Under the pieces are notes generated by a model. That model was not told where the DNA came from and did no database searches. It saw only the letters and a program-made list of their open reading frames with translations. Shown one piece after another: positions 16,390-24,557 of a DNA stretch of 64,000 nucleotides (within the stretch, counting starts at the first letter, position 1; each line of letters starts with the position of its first letter). Where the stretch lies: the NCBI RefSeq assembly GCF_010435915.1, contig NZ_JAAFZH010000005.1:310001-374000 (forward strand), read 5' to 3'. The DNA is from Spirosoma terrae. GTDB taxonomy: Bacteria > Bacteroidota > Bacteroidia > Cytophagales > Spirosomataceae. Position numbers and translations under genes: made by a program.

Positions 16390-18615
16390 CTATTGATTGA
16401 GTCCAGATTCCTGGAGTCGTTTTTCTTCTTTTTCCCGTCGCTTGCGTTCCCGCCGTTCCTGACGTAGCTGTTTTCGGGTCTTAACCGTATCGCCGGGCGC
16501 GGTTTCGCCTGAGAATTGATCATTGGGGGTTGGCTGAATAACCGGCTGCTCGTCGTTTTTAGTATCCCGGTCACTTTTGTTACCCCGGAATAACCGACGG
16601 AAGAAGTTGCCAATGCCGTTCCCTTCATCATTATCACCATCAACGTCAATAGGTTCCATCATGAGACTATCGCTCGGATAAAGCGAATCGACCGGAGCAA
16701 TCTGACGACGAAGTCCTTCCCGTAAACGAACGTCATAAAAACCATAAGCGCCTGAATCAGGGGCCGTCAATCCTCGGCGAGCCATGATTTTACCAATCAG
16801 CCGGAAGTAGCCCCGAACGTTACGTGCCTGAAGTGTACCATCTGGCAGGAACCAGTCCAGTGCTCGTTTGGGGCGCGGGACTACGAAAGCCAGGAAGATA
16901 CTTTCGCCCAAATTTAAATCAGAAGGTCTTTTGGCGAAATAGTACCGGGCGGCTTCACCGATTCCGTAAATATTCCGGCCCCATTCAATGATATTCAGGT
17001 AAACCTCATACATACGTTCCTTGGGAACAATATGCTCATTCTCGATCAGCCAGACAATCAGTATTTCCTCAATCTTCCGGGATAAGGTTTTGTTCCGGTT
17101 CAAAAAGACGTTCTTCACCAACTGCATCGAAATCGTACTGGCACCACGCTTGAACGACTTTTCCTTGAAGTTGGTCGCAATCGATACCCGGAATGCTTTT
17201 TCGTTGAAGCCTTTGTGGGTGAAGAAATTATAATCTTCGGACGTGAGCAGAGCGTTACGTAGATCCGGCGAAATTTGCTGGAGTGGCGTATAGTCTGGAT
17301 TCTCTGGCCCGACAATAATATCCCGAACGGGTTTATCTTTTTCGTAAGGCGTATAGACGAAAGATCGGTTAATCTCGCCAAAATCCGTAGCACCCATTTT
17401 TAAGATGCGGAAACCGTCGGCGGTAAGACCTGAATCAAACTTTACGGAATCGGGCAGCGAGGTATCCAGATGGAACGCCATATCGTACTTGAGCTTACCC
17501 GTCACCTCCATATCTTCCAGCGATTCAAATAATCCCTGCGGAAAGGAATTGAAGATTGCCTGCGCGTTCAGCGGGTCAGTGTGTAACTGAACCTCGTAAA
17601 TTTTAGTCGGCTTCAGCGTGTACTTAACGAACGGGCGAGCACTGACTTCACCCAGACGTAACACGGACGAACTATCGACCCCAACGTAGTTCTCGCCCAC
17701 AAACAGCTTGGCCTCGATTGATGCCTGGGGAACCAGCACGTCAGTACGGGCAACGGCTGGATGGTTGATCCGTAAATTCTGTACTGAACCGGCGCCTTCC
17801 ATTCTGAATTCGTCTCCGGCCCGATCTACATCGCGGAGCTGAGCCCGAAGAGTATCGGCCTGGAGCATCAAATTAAAATGCTTCTGAATGAGCGGTAACT
17901 CCAGCGGTTTCCCTTCGGCATACAACGCCAGATCATATTCCCGATCGGCGGGGTCGGCGGTTCCCGTTACGTGCCAGGTAGCCTGATTGCCGTTGAGCTT
18001 TATGGTCGACGTAACCGCTTCGTCGCGGATGGTAGCGGTTTGGGTCAATAAGCTGATCGTGTCTTTTTTGTACTGTCCGCGAAACTGAAGATTGCTGATA
18101 TTCAGATCGTCGGGAATTTTAGACAGAATATTGTCGATCAGATTTTCGGCTACATTGGAGAGGTCGGTCTGTCGGGATTTATCGTTACTGGCGGTTTGCG
18201 TAGAGTCGCGATTCCGACGTAGCAGGAAATCGATATTAGACAGCGAGTCGCGTTTGATAACCTGGATGAGGCCATTTTCGAGCGTCATGCCAGACAGCCC
18301 CACTTTACCAGCCAGTAGTGGCCAGAAGCGAACAGCCACTTCTACGCGCTGGATGCGGGCAAGGCTATCGCGTTTTTCAGGAACAACCGAAATATCGGTA
18401 AAGGCCACCGAGCTTAAGCCGGTAAACCTGGCCGATCCGATCCGGACGTTCAGATTGTAATCGCGTTTGGCTTTTCGAACGGCCCGATCCAGAGCTGTCT
18501 GTAACAAACTTTCGCGTTTGGAGTAGGCAATACCAACGCCTACTAAACCTAGTAAAAAGATACTTAGACATACCCAACCGGCAATTCGGAGGGCTTTACG
18601 TTGACTATACGTCAT
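16390..18615 (-). CDS. Membrane-anchored GT51 peptidoglycan glycosyltransferase-like protein with long AsmA-like N-terminus
   Basis: Large protein of 741 aa. One TM helix (about 11-30) is followed by about 400 residues of extracytoplasmic beta-rich sequence like AsmA/DUF748 repeats. The glycosyltransferase-51 domain is at about 450-620: catalytic Glu460 in LTSEDYNFFTHKGF, GASTISMQLVKN (491-502), RKIEE (513-517) and KERMYEVYLNIIEWG (532-546). The tail is very basic and acidic (PGDTVKTRKQLRQERRERK). There is no transpeptidase domain, so it is a monofunctional glycan polymerase by family. The AsmA-like front end is unusual for a class A PBP relative and suggests a second, envelope-spanning role. 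Confidence 0.8.
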   Translation of the reverse strand: MTYSQRKALRIAGWVCLSIFLLGLVGVGIAYSKRESLLQTALDRAVRKAKRDYNLNVRIGSARFTGLSSVAFTDISVVPEKRDSLARIQRVEVAVRFWPLLAGKVGLSGMTLENGLIQVIKRDSLSNIDFLLRRNRDSTQTASNDKSRQTDLSNVAENLIDNILSKIPDDLNISNLQFRGQYKKDTISLLTQTATIRDEAVTSTIKLNGNQATWHVTGTADPADREYDLALYAEGKPLELPLIQKHFNLMLQADTLRAQLRDVDRAGDEFRMEGAGSVQNLRINHPAVARTDVLVPQASIEAKLFVGENYVGVDSSSVLRLGEVSARPFVKYTLKPTKIYEVQLHTDPLNAQAIFNSFPQGLFESLEDMEVTGKLKYDMAFHLDTSLPDSVKFDSGLTADGFRILKMGATDFGEINRSFVYTPYEKDKPVRDIIVGPENPDYTPLQQISPDLRNALLTSEDYNFFTHKGFNEKAFRVSIATNFKEKSFKRGASTISMQLVKNVFLNRNKTLSRKIEEILIVWLIENEHIVPKERMYEVYLNIIEWGRNIYGIGEAARYYFAKRPSDLNLGESIFLAFVVPRPKRALDWFLPDGTLQARNVRGYFRLIGKIMARRGLTAPDSGAYGFYDVRLREGLRRQIAPVDSLYPSDSLMMEPIDVDGDNDEGNGIGNFFRRLFRGNKSDRDTKNDEQPVIQPTPNDQFSGETAPGDTVKTRKQLRQERRERKRREKEEKRLQESGLNQ

Positions 18616-18701
18616 GCTGCGTTACTATTCTCGAACCACAAAGATACGGTTTTCAGCGAGGAGTAAGGCCAGCAAGAACGTAGTAGCGAGAAAGGAACTG
18701 A

Positions 18702-18743
18702 TAGATTTTAGGGAAAGGCCATCGACACTTTCCCTAAAATCTA
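18702..18743 (-). terminator. Perfect 16-bp hairpin after the GNAT gene
   Basis: TAGATTTTAGGGAAAG (18702-18717) pairs exactly with CTTTCCCTAAAATCTA (18728-18743). It sits 4 bp past the GNAT stop on the minus strand and upstream of the GT51 gene. There is no strong T-run, so it may be a terminator or a processing element. Confidence 0.5.
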
Positions 18744-18747
18744 CTGA

Positions 18748-19203
18748 TTATTTAAAATCGAGGTGGCAATTGGTCCAGCCATCATCGAAGCGAGTACCAA
18801 ATTGCTGGTAGAAACCAATAGCTGGTTTGTTCCAGTCTAATACCTGCCACATCATACCCGTACAATGGGTTTCGTGGGCCATTTCGATGGTCGCATCCAG
18901 CAGAAGCTTACCAATTCCGTAACCGCGAAAATCTTCTGTTACGATAATATCTTCCAGGTAGAGCCGTTTGCCTTTCCAGGTCGAATAACGGAAATAATAG
19001 AGCGCCAGGCCCACAATTTTCTGTGATTCAGAGTCTTCGGCAACCAGCATGCCAAAAAGTGGATTGGGGCCGAAGCCGTCATCGGCCATTTGCTCGGCTG
19101 TGTTGGTTACCTGGTCGGCGGCTAGTTCATAAACGGCAAGTTCAGTTACTAAAGCAAACGCCTGTGGAATGTCTTCGCGGGTGCCGGGACGGATGGAAAT
19201 CAT
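18748..19203 (-). CDS. GNAT-family N-acetyltransferase
   Basis: Acetyl-CoA-dependent acetyltransferase, 151 aa, one GNAT domain. Motif B/A is visible: LYLEDIIVTEDFRGYGIGKLLLDAT (the R-G-Y-G-I-G pyrophosphate loop near 106-111), then WNKPAIGFYQQFG near the C-terminus. The sequence ECLxxxxDGWTNCHLDF-like ending and the DGFGP segment resemble the diamine/thialysine acetyltransferase (SSAT-like) group, whose substrates are small amines. That substrate call is an inference. It begins ATG at 19203 and stands between the RluA-type gene and the GT51 gene on the same strand. Confidence 0.82.
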   Translation of the reverse strand: MISIRPGTREDIPQAFALVTELAVYELAADQVTNTAEQMADDGFGPNPLFGMLVAEDSESQKIVGLALYYFRYSTWKGKRLYLEDIIVTEDFRGYGIGKLLLDATIEMAHETHCTGMMWQVLDWNKPAIGFYQQFGTRFDDGWTNCHLDFK

Positions 19204-19272
19204 GTAAAAATCAGTTTATAGACAATAAGGTGTGTGGTTGTTAGGTTGGCTACAATCAGTAAAATTAACCGT

Positions 19273-20310
19273 TCACTGGTCATCATTGATCATTTTCTTT
19301 TGCCATTTTTCTAAAGCGGCCTGAAGATCGTCGGGGAGTGACGAATCGAACTGAAGCCACTCCCCAGTGCGGGGATGTGTAAAACCCAGCGACTTGGCGT
19401 GGAGAGCCTGACGGGGGATGAGCTTAAAGGCGTTTTCGACGAAGGTTTTATACGTACCGACCGGAGTGCCACGCAGTATACGATCGCCACCATACATGGC
19501 ATCATTAAATAGCGGATGACCAATGTGTTTCATATGTGCCCGAATCTGATGAGTTCGGCCGGTTTCCAGATTACATTGAATGAGCGATACGTACCGTAGT
19601 GTTTCCAGGGTTTTGTAGTGCGTAACGGCCCATTTCCCCTTGGCTTCGTCGTCGTAAATAACCTGCACTTTCCGGTCTTTGACACTACGTCCAATATAGC
19701 CCGTAATGGTTCCGTTGGCCGGATCGGGTATCCCCCATACGAGTGCGTTATAGGTTCGTTCGATGGTATGCTCAAAAAACTGCCGGGCCAGATGAGTCAT
19801 CGCATATTCCGTTTTGGCGATCACCATCAACCCCGACGTATCCTTATCGATCCGGTGTACCAGACCGGGCCGAATAGCACCATTGCGGGACGTTGGCAGG
19901 TTTTGAAAATGGTAAACCAGTGCATTCACCAGCGTTCCGTCCCAGTTGCCGTGGGCTGGATGGACAACCATACCAGCCGGTTTGTTCAGTACCAGCAGTT
20001 CATCGTCTTCAAAAACAATCGTGAGCGGAATATTTTCTGGCTTAATGTCGGTATCGCGGGGCGGGTGCGGCAATGAAACCGTGATAATATCTGACGGTTT
20101 TATTTTATAGCTTGCCTTGGTGGGGTTTCCATTAACCCGTACCGATTCTACGTCGATAGCCGCCTGAATTTTCGTCCGCGTAGCATTTTGCAATCGATCC
20201 ATCAGGAATCGATCGATACGTAGTAAACTCTGACCTTTATCGACTACTATTCGATGATGCTCGTATAATTCGTCATCTTCCGATAGTTCGTCTTCCGTTT
20301 CCGATACCAT
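19273..20310 (-). CDS. RluA-family 23S rRNA pseudouridine synthase (RluD-like)
   Basis: Converts specific uridines in rRNA to pseudouridine. An N-terminal S4 RNA-binding domain (about residues 25-90, LLRIDRFLMDRLQNATRTKIQ) precedes the synthase domain with catalytic Asp155 in HRIDKDTSGL. GRTHQIRAHM and HPLFNDAMYGG are also diagnostic. The ATG at 20310 is chosen because longer frames run into the divergent gene and lack family similarity. It gives 345 aa. The domain arrangement fits RluD, but the target positions are not proven. Confidence 0.88.
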   Translation of the reverse strand: MVSETEDELSEDDELYEHHRIVVDKGQSLLRIDRFLMDRLQNATRTKIQAAIDVESVRVNGNPTKASYKIKPSDIITVSLPHPPRDTDIKPENIPLTIVFEDDELLVLNKPAGMVVHPAHGNWDGTLVNALVYHFQNLPTSRNGAIRPGLVHRIDKDTSGLMVIAKTEYAMTHLARQFFEHTIERTYNALVWGIPDPANGTITGYIGRSVKDRKVQVIYDDEAKGKWAVTHYKTLETLRYVSLIQCNLETGRTHQIRAHMKHIGHPLFNDAMYGGDRILRGTPVGTYKTFVENAFKLIPRQALHAKSLGFTHPRTGEWLQFDSSLPDDLQAALEKWQKKMINDDQ

Positions 20311-20370
20311 TTTCTCAGATTTGCAGCTTCGCTGAGCGATCAAACGCGTTAGTCGCCCGGCATTAAACGA

Positions 20371-20378
20371 CAAAAATA
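20371..20378 (-). promoter_or_regulatory. Probable -7 element for the RluA-family gene
   Basis: Minus-strand TATTTTTG (plus CAAAAATA) matches TAnnTTTG and lies 61 bp before the chosen ATG at 20310. It overlaps the region just before the divergent PLP-enzyme start. A -33 TTG at the ideal distance is not obvious. Confidence 0.4.
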
Positions 20379-20384
20379 CAGATA

Positions 20385-21302
20385 ATGGACGAACTTGCCC
20401 GGCAACTGTCGGTTTTGGCCGGTAATTCACCCGTTCAGTTGTTGACAGACCCCTTTCCTGAGCCTGTTGATATTCGTTTGTACCTCAAACGTGACGATCT
20501 CCTGCATCCGCTGGTTTCGGGTAATAAATGGCGTAAACTGAAACACAACCTGCTCGAAGCGCGTCGGGAAAAGACTGATACGTTACTAACGTTTGGCGGG
20601 GCTTATTCCAATCATTTATATGCTACGGCTGCGGCCGGGAAAGTCTTTGGCTTTACAACAATTGGCGTAGTGCGCGGAGAGGAGCTGGCTAAAATACCAC
20701 GAAACGCTACGTTAGCATTCTGTGAGTCGTGTGGTATGATTCTCCATTTTGTCAGTCGGCAGGATTATAAGCGTAAAGATGATTCCGATTTTTTAGGCGA
20801 ACTCCGGGAGCAGTTTGGTGCCTGCTACGTAGTGCCCGAAGGGGGAACCAATGACCTGGCCATTCGGGGTACCTCGGAGATTATGCCTGAACTTATCGAG
20901 CAACTGGACGTAGCGCCGGATTTTGTTTGTTGTGCCGTCGGGACGGGCGGTACAATGGCCGGTCTGGTGCAGACGGCATCACCCGAAACGACCGTATTCG
21001 GTTTTTTATCGCTGAAGGCGCCGGAATTTGATTTGCCAATACAGGTCTTTGGGAAACCATATCGACTGGAAACCGGCTATTCCTTTGGCGGATACGCCAG
21101 AACAACGCCTGAGCTTATTCGTTTCATACAAGCTTTTGAGCAAAAAACAGGCGTGTTGATCGAACAGGTCTATACCGGTAAACTGCTATTTGGTATCTAC
21201 GATCTGGCACGTAGCGGCTATTTCCCGTCGGGCTCAACCGTTGTAGCTCTGCATACGGGCGGTTTACAGGGCCGAAGCCCAGCGTTGGATGTTCCGCTAT
21301 GA
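20385..21302 (+). CDS. PLP-dependent D-cysteine desulfhydrase / ACC deaminase-family enzyme
   Basis: Fold-type II PLP enzyme of 305 aa. The PLP lysine lies in VSGNKWRKLKHNL (about 44-56). GGAYSNHLYATAAAGK (substrate and phosphate region), PEGGTNDLAIRG and the phosphate-cup glycines GTGGTMAG are clear. This family includes D-cysteine desulfhydrase and 1-aminocyclopropane-1-carboxylate deaminase. Members like this in Bacteroidota are usually annotated only as ACC deaminase/D-cysteine desulfhydrase, and the exact substrate is not settled. Its stop abuts the stop of the convergent tsaC gene with no gap. Confidence 0.85.
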   Translation: MDELARQLSVLAGNSPVQLLTDPFPEPVDIRLYLKRDDLLHPLVSGNKWRKLKHNLLEARREKTDTLLTFGGAYSNHLYATAAAGKVFGFTTIGVVRGEELAKIPRNATLAFCESCGMILHFVSRQDYKRKDDSDFLGELREQFGACYVVPEGGTNDLAIRGTSEIMPELIEQLDVAPDFVCCAVGTGGTMAGLVQTASPETTVFGFLSLKAPEFDLPIQVFGKPYRLETGYSFGGYARTTPELIRFIQAFEQKTGVLIEQVYTGKLLFGIYDLARSGYFPSGSTVVALHTGGLQGRSPALDVPL

Positions 21303-22253
21303 CTAGCGAACAGCCGCTCTACGTAGTCGATCATTCATGGCCCAACCTAGCCCTTCGTTGGGCAGTGGTTCGGCATAGATGATATCGATTGGTAGTGAGT
21401 CCAGCGTACGGAGATGAGCAAACAGGTTTTTAGCCGCTTCATTCAGGTCACCGGTGGGGGAGAGCGTACGCTGATACTCGTCGCGGATGCCGCCGAATAA
21501 TTCTCTAAACACCAGGGCGCCAGCGCGCTCGCCCGGCTGCGGACTTTCGCCCGGTTGCAGAAGAACAAGCGGTTTTCGGGGGGCGTAGTGACTGCTAAGC
21601 ATGCCGGGGGCATTGGGGTTCGACGTGGAGTGCGTGCGAACACTGACTGCTCCAATAACCGCTTCGATCTGCTCGATGGCCATACCGCCCAGCCGAAAAA
21701 CGGTTGCCTTGCCGTTGTCAAAGCCTATAATGGTTGATTCGAGACCGACGCTGGCGGGACCGCCATCCAGTATATACGGAACCTGATCGCCTAGTTGATC
21801 TACTACGTGCTGCGCCGTTGTTGGGCTGATATAACCGAAGGGGTTTGCGCTGGGGGCCGCCAGCGGAAAATCAAGGGAACGTAGCAGTTTCAGCGTTAGC
21901 GGATGATTCGGAATCCGGACCGCTACGGTTGGTAAACCCGACGTAACAAGGTCAGGAATCTGATCGTGTTTGGGTAGTAAGAGCGTTAAGGGGCCGGGCC
22001 AGAACGTTTCTGCCAGCAATCGAGCCGGTTCGGGAATGGCGGAAACGTACTGTTCTACTTTTTTAAGTGAATCGGTGTGAACGATAAGCGGATCGAATGC
22101 CGGGCGATTTTTAACCCGAAAAATGGTTAGGGCTGCATCGGGGTTTAGTGCGTTCCCGGCTAGCCCATATACTGTTTCGGTTGGTATGCCAACCACGTTA
22201 CCTGCCCGTAAAAAATCGGCTGCTACACGAACATCCGTGCCAATCTGCGTCAT
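21303..22253 (-). CDS. L-threonylcarbamoyladenylate synthase (TsaC/Sua5, long form)
   Basis: Makes threonylcarbamoyl-AMP from Thr, bicarbonate and ATP for the t6A37 modification of tRNAs. The YrdC domain is residues about 10-195: IPTETVYGLAGNA, KNRPAFDPLIVH and the APSANPFGYISPT motif. A C-terminal Sua5 domain follows (about 215-315, SSHYAPRKPLVLL), giving 316 aa, the long Sua5-type form. It fits the surrounding tRNA and rRNA modification genes. The stop codon directly touches the stop of the convergent PLP enzyme. Confidence 0.92.
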   Translation of the reverse strand: MTQIGTDVRVAADFLRAGNVVGIPTETVYGLAGNALNPDAALTIFRVKNRPAFDPLIVHTDSLKKVEQYVSAIPEPARLLAETFWPGPLTLLLPKHDQIPDLVTSGLPTVAVRIPNHPLTLKLLRSLDFPLAAPSANPFGYISPTTAQHVVDQLGDQVPYILDGGPASVGLESTIIGFDNGKATVFRLGGMAIEQIEAVIGAVSVRTHSTSNPNAPGMLSSHYAPRKPLVLLQPGESPQPGERAGALVFRELFGGIRDEYQRTLSPTGDLNEAAKNLFAHLRTLDSLPIDIIYAEPLPNEGLGWAMNDRLRRAAVR

Positions 22254-22326
22254 GGCTACAAAGGTACGAAGTGGTTTGCTTTTTCGTACGGCTGATTTTT
22301 GATGCAGGTATTGGTGACCAGGCTGC

Positions 22327-22848
22327 TTATCTAACTTTCACAATCTCACCAAAGTAATTCATATAAACCAGATAATCAGCTGTTTTCTGGCTGACAGGGT
22401 CAATGAGCTGCATGGTTATCGTAATGTACTTCTGCCCGTTAAAGGTTGGTTTATAAGTCGTATTTTTTAACAATGACTGTTCGATGAGTTCATCGCTTTT
22501 GGTGAAGTAGAGTAAATCGTCTTTAAGGAGCGTTCGTTTGAACACCCGGCTTCCTGACTTTTTGGTAGCCAGTATCGTTACCGTGTTATTGAAATAGCAG
22601 CCGTTAGCGGTTTCGGTAGCTGAAGAATCCTGCTCAAGGGTAATGGCTACGTTGATGGCTTTGGCTGATTCCTGATAGTCATTGGTTTTGCCCAGCTTAT
22701 CGGCTTCCAGGATCGTCTTGCAATTTCTGGGTTTGGGTACTGCCGTCGTCGATGAGTCGGTGGTCGATTGGGTCGTGCTGGAATTATCGCTGCTGCCACA
22801 AGCGGTCAGTAAACAGGCTGCTATCAGTACTAAAAATCCGGTCTTCAT
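22327..22848 (-). CDS. Lipoprotein of unknown function
   Basis: Protein of 173 aa with a clear lipobox (IAACLLTACGSS, Cys17), then a Ser/Thr-rich linker (about 18-38) and a small soluble domain with two Cys (43, 84). Patterns such as NVAITLEQD, GSRVFKRTLLKDDL and QKYITITMQLIDP look like beta strands. It resembles Bacteroidota DUF4738-type lipoproteins, but I am not certain. Probably anchored in the outer membrane facing the periplasm. It lies upstream of tsaC on the same strand, 73 bp away, so co-transcription is possible. Confidence 0.6.
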   Translation of the reverse strand: MKTGFLVLIAACLLTACGSSDNSSTTQSTTDSSTTAVPKPRNCKTILEADKLGKTNDYQESAKAINVAITLEQDSSATETANGCYFNNTVTILATKKSGSRVFKRTLLKDDLLYFTKSDELIEQSLLKNTTYKPTFNGQKYITITMQLIDPVSQKTADYLVYMNYFGEIVKVR

Positions 22849-23066
22849 GCTGCAAATGTCGCATTTATTGGTTTGTCAGCGATACAAATAGCGATTTTCG
22901 TTGATGAACATTGGCTCAGTCAGTACGTTTGTCCGCGTACGGGCTATTTTTAATGACTATTTGTTCATTCATGAACCCAATAGCACGCTGTTACGTATAG
23001 CTATAAGGCCAAATCATAGACCAAGGCGATACGTAGTACGAATTCGGACTGGTCAAATCAATTGTT

Positions 23067-23828
23067 ATGTCATTATCGTCGAATGAAGAATTGCTTGGTA
23101 TGCAGAAAGCCAGCGCAGCGGTTGCTACTACGTTAAAGTTGATGAGAGCGCATGCCAGGCCGGGAATGTCTACCCTGGAGTTAGATCTTTATGGTGGCCA
23201 AATTCTTGAACAATGGGGCGCTCGGTCGGCCCCTAAGCTCACCTACGGATTTCCGGGCTGGACCTGCATAAGCGTCAACAACGAGGTTTGTCACGGCATC
23301 CCTTCTGGCAAAACGATTCTTAAAAAAGGCGATTTGGTCAATATTGATGTATCCGCCGAATTAGATGGCTATTGGTCGGATAACGGGGGCTCGTTCGTTT
23401 TAGGTAACGATATTCATCAGCATACGGCTTTGGTTGAAGCGTCGAAGCAGATTTTAGCCAAGGCGATTAGCCGGATAAAAGGAGGAGTAAAACTGGCTGA
23501 TATTGGTCGCTTTATCGAATTGGAAGCGAAGCGATCAGGCTATAAAGTTATCCGAAACTTAGCCGGACATGGCATTGGAAGAAGTTTACACGAAGCCCCC
23601 CATGAGATTCTGTGCTATTATGACCGGACCAACACGACCCGATTCAAAAAGAATTCGGTAGTAGCCATTGAAACGTTTATTTCGACGAAAGCTAATTATG
23701 CTCACGAAAAAGGAGATGGCTGGACGTTAATAGCGAAAGAGGGAGTGGCTGTTCAACATGAACACACCATTGTTGTAACGGACGGGAAACCGATTATTCT
23801 GACTGCTGCCAATGAGATATGGGATTAG
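23067..23828 (+). CDS. map: Type I methionine aminopeptidase
   Basis: Removes the initiator Met from nascent proteins whose second residue is small. All five metal ligands are seen at the standard spacing: Asp94, Asp105, His168, Glu202 and Glu232, with the catalytic His76 in NEVCHGIP. The 253-aa length without N-terminal extension is the plain bacterial type Ia. Bacteroidota usually have a map gene next to secY in the ribosomal cluster, so this isolated one may be a second copy; that is an inference. No clear operon partner. Confidence 0.92.
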   Translation: MSLSSNEELLGMQKASAAVATTLKLMRAHARPGMSTLELDLYGGQILEQWGARSAPKLTYGFPGWTCISVNNEVCHGIPSGKTILKKGDLVNIDVSAELDGYWSDNGGSFVLGNDIHQHTALVEASKQILAKAISRIKGGVKLADIGRFIELEAKRSGYKVIRNLAGHGIGRSLHEAPHEILCYYDRTNTTRFKKNSVVAIETFISTKANYAHEKGDGWTLIAKEGVAVQHEHTIVVTDGKPIILTAANEIWD

Positions 23829-23967
23829 CTGATCAGATTATATTATTAGCCTAAATTAATAAAAATTTTTACTAATAAGCTATTGATTACTAGATGGCTG
23901 TTGTTGTTGTCGTATTCCTAGCAAAGGTAAAACATAGGTGATACTTAAAATGGTTAGTTATTTATTG

Positions 23968-23975
23968 TATATTTG
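23968..23975 (+). promoter_or_regulatory. Probable -7 element for the receiver-domain gene
   Basis: TATATTTG matches TAnnTTTG and lies 48 bp upstream of the ATG at 24024. It overlaps the alternative TTG start at 23973, which argues against that start. No good -33 element was found. Confidence 0.5.
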
Positions 23976-24023
23976 TCTATATTAAGTAGAAACAAAAACG
24001 TCCCAACCCCTCAGCTTAATAGT

Positions 24024-24476
24024 ATGCCCGCTAAGTTTACAATCCTATTAGTTGAGGATGACATAGCTATCGTAGATCTTATTCAGAGAGTCGCAAAGAC
24101 CCATTTTCCCGAAGCCAATTTTATTCCTATAACAACATTTGAAGAAGCGGTTATCTATCTGTATAATGTTGAAGGATTTGGCCCCAAATTAGCGCTTCTT
24201 GATATTAATCTGGCTGGTTACAAAAGTGGACTGGATTTTTTAAATCTGATGCGGGAGCATCCACTTGGTAAATTGGTACCTGTTGTGGTGTTGTCGGCCA
24301 GCAATTCAAAGAAAGATATTAAAGTAGCCTACGACTCAGGTGCTTCCTCTTTTGTCAATAAACCTTTCACGCTGAATGATTGGCGGTCGTTTTTGACAAT
24401 GCTCCGCTTTTATTGGTTTGAAACGGTTAAGTTACCCCAAACCTGGTTTGAAAAAGTATCGGATAAAATGGCGTAA
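24024..24476 (+). CDS. Stand-alone CheY-like response regulator
   Basis: Single receiver domain of 150 aa. Acidic pocket EDD (near residue 10), phospho-acceptor Asp in ALLDINLAG (about 61), Ser in VVLSASN (switch Thr/Ser) and Lys in VNKPF (about 112) are all present. There is no output domain, so it acts by protein contact, for example in a phosphorelay with a hybrid kinase located elsewhere. The ATG at 24024 begins MPAKFTILLVEDD; an upstream in-frame TTG is embedded in the promoter. It ends at a strong shared terminator. Confidence 0.88.
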   Translation: MPAKFTILLVEDDIAIVDLIQRVAKTHFPEANFIPITTFEEAVIYLYNVEGFGPKLALLDINLAGYKSGLDFLNLMREHPLGKLVPVVVLSASNSKKDIKVAYDSGASSFVNKPFTLNDWRSFLTMLRFYWFETVKLPQTWFEKVSDKMA

Positions 24477-24505
24477 ACGATTTTCTGACAGATCGTTCTC
24501 ATAAC

Positions 24506-24538
24506 AAAAAATGCCCTGGAAACTCCAGGGCATTTTTT
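24506..24538. terminator. Bidirectional terminator between the receiver gene and glnS
   Basis: ATGCCCTGGA pairs perfectly with TCCAGGGCAT around AAC, flanked by A-run and T-run. It serves both convergent genes. Confidence 0.9.
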
Positions 24539-24557
24539 GTGGCATTTTGAATCAGGC

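Noticed and set aside
22901-23086. Open frame of 61 codons before map
   Set aside because: Overlaps the map start in another frame, shows no domain, start region or composition typical of a gene.
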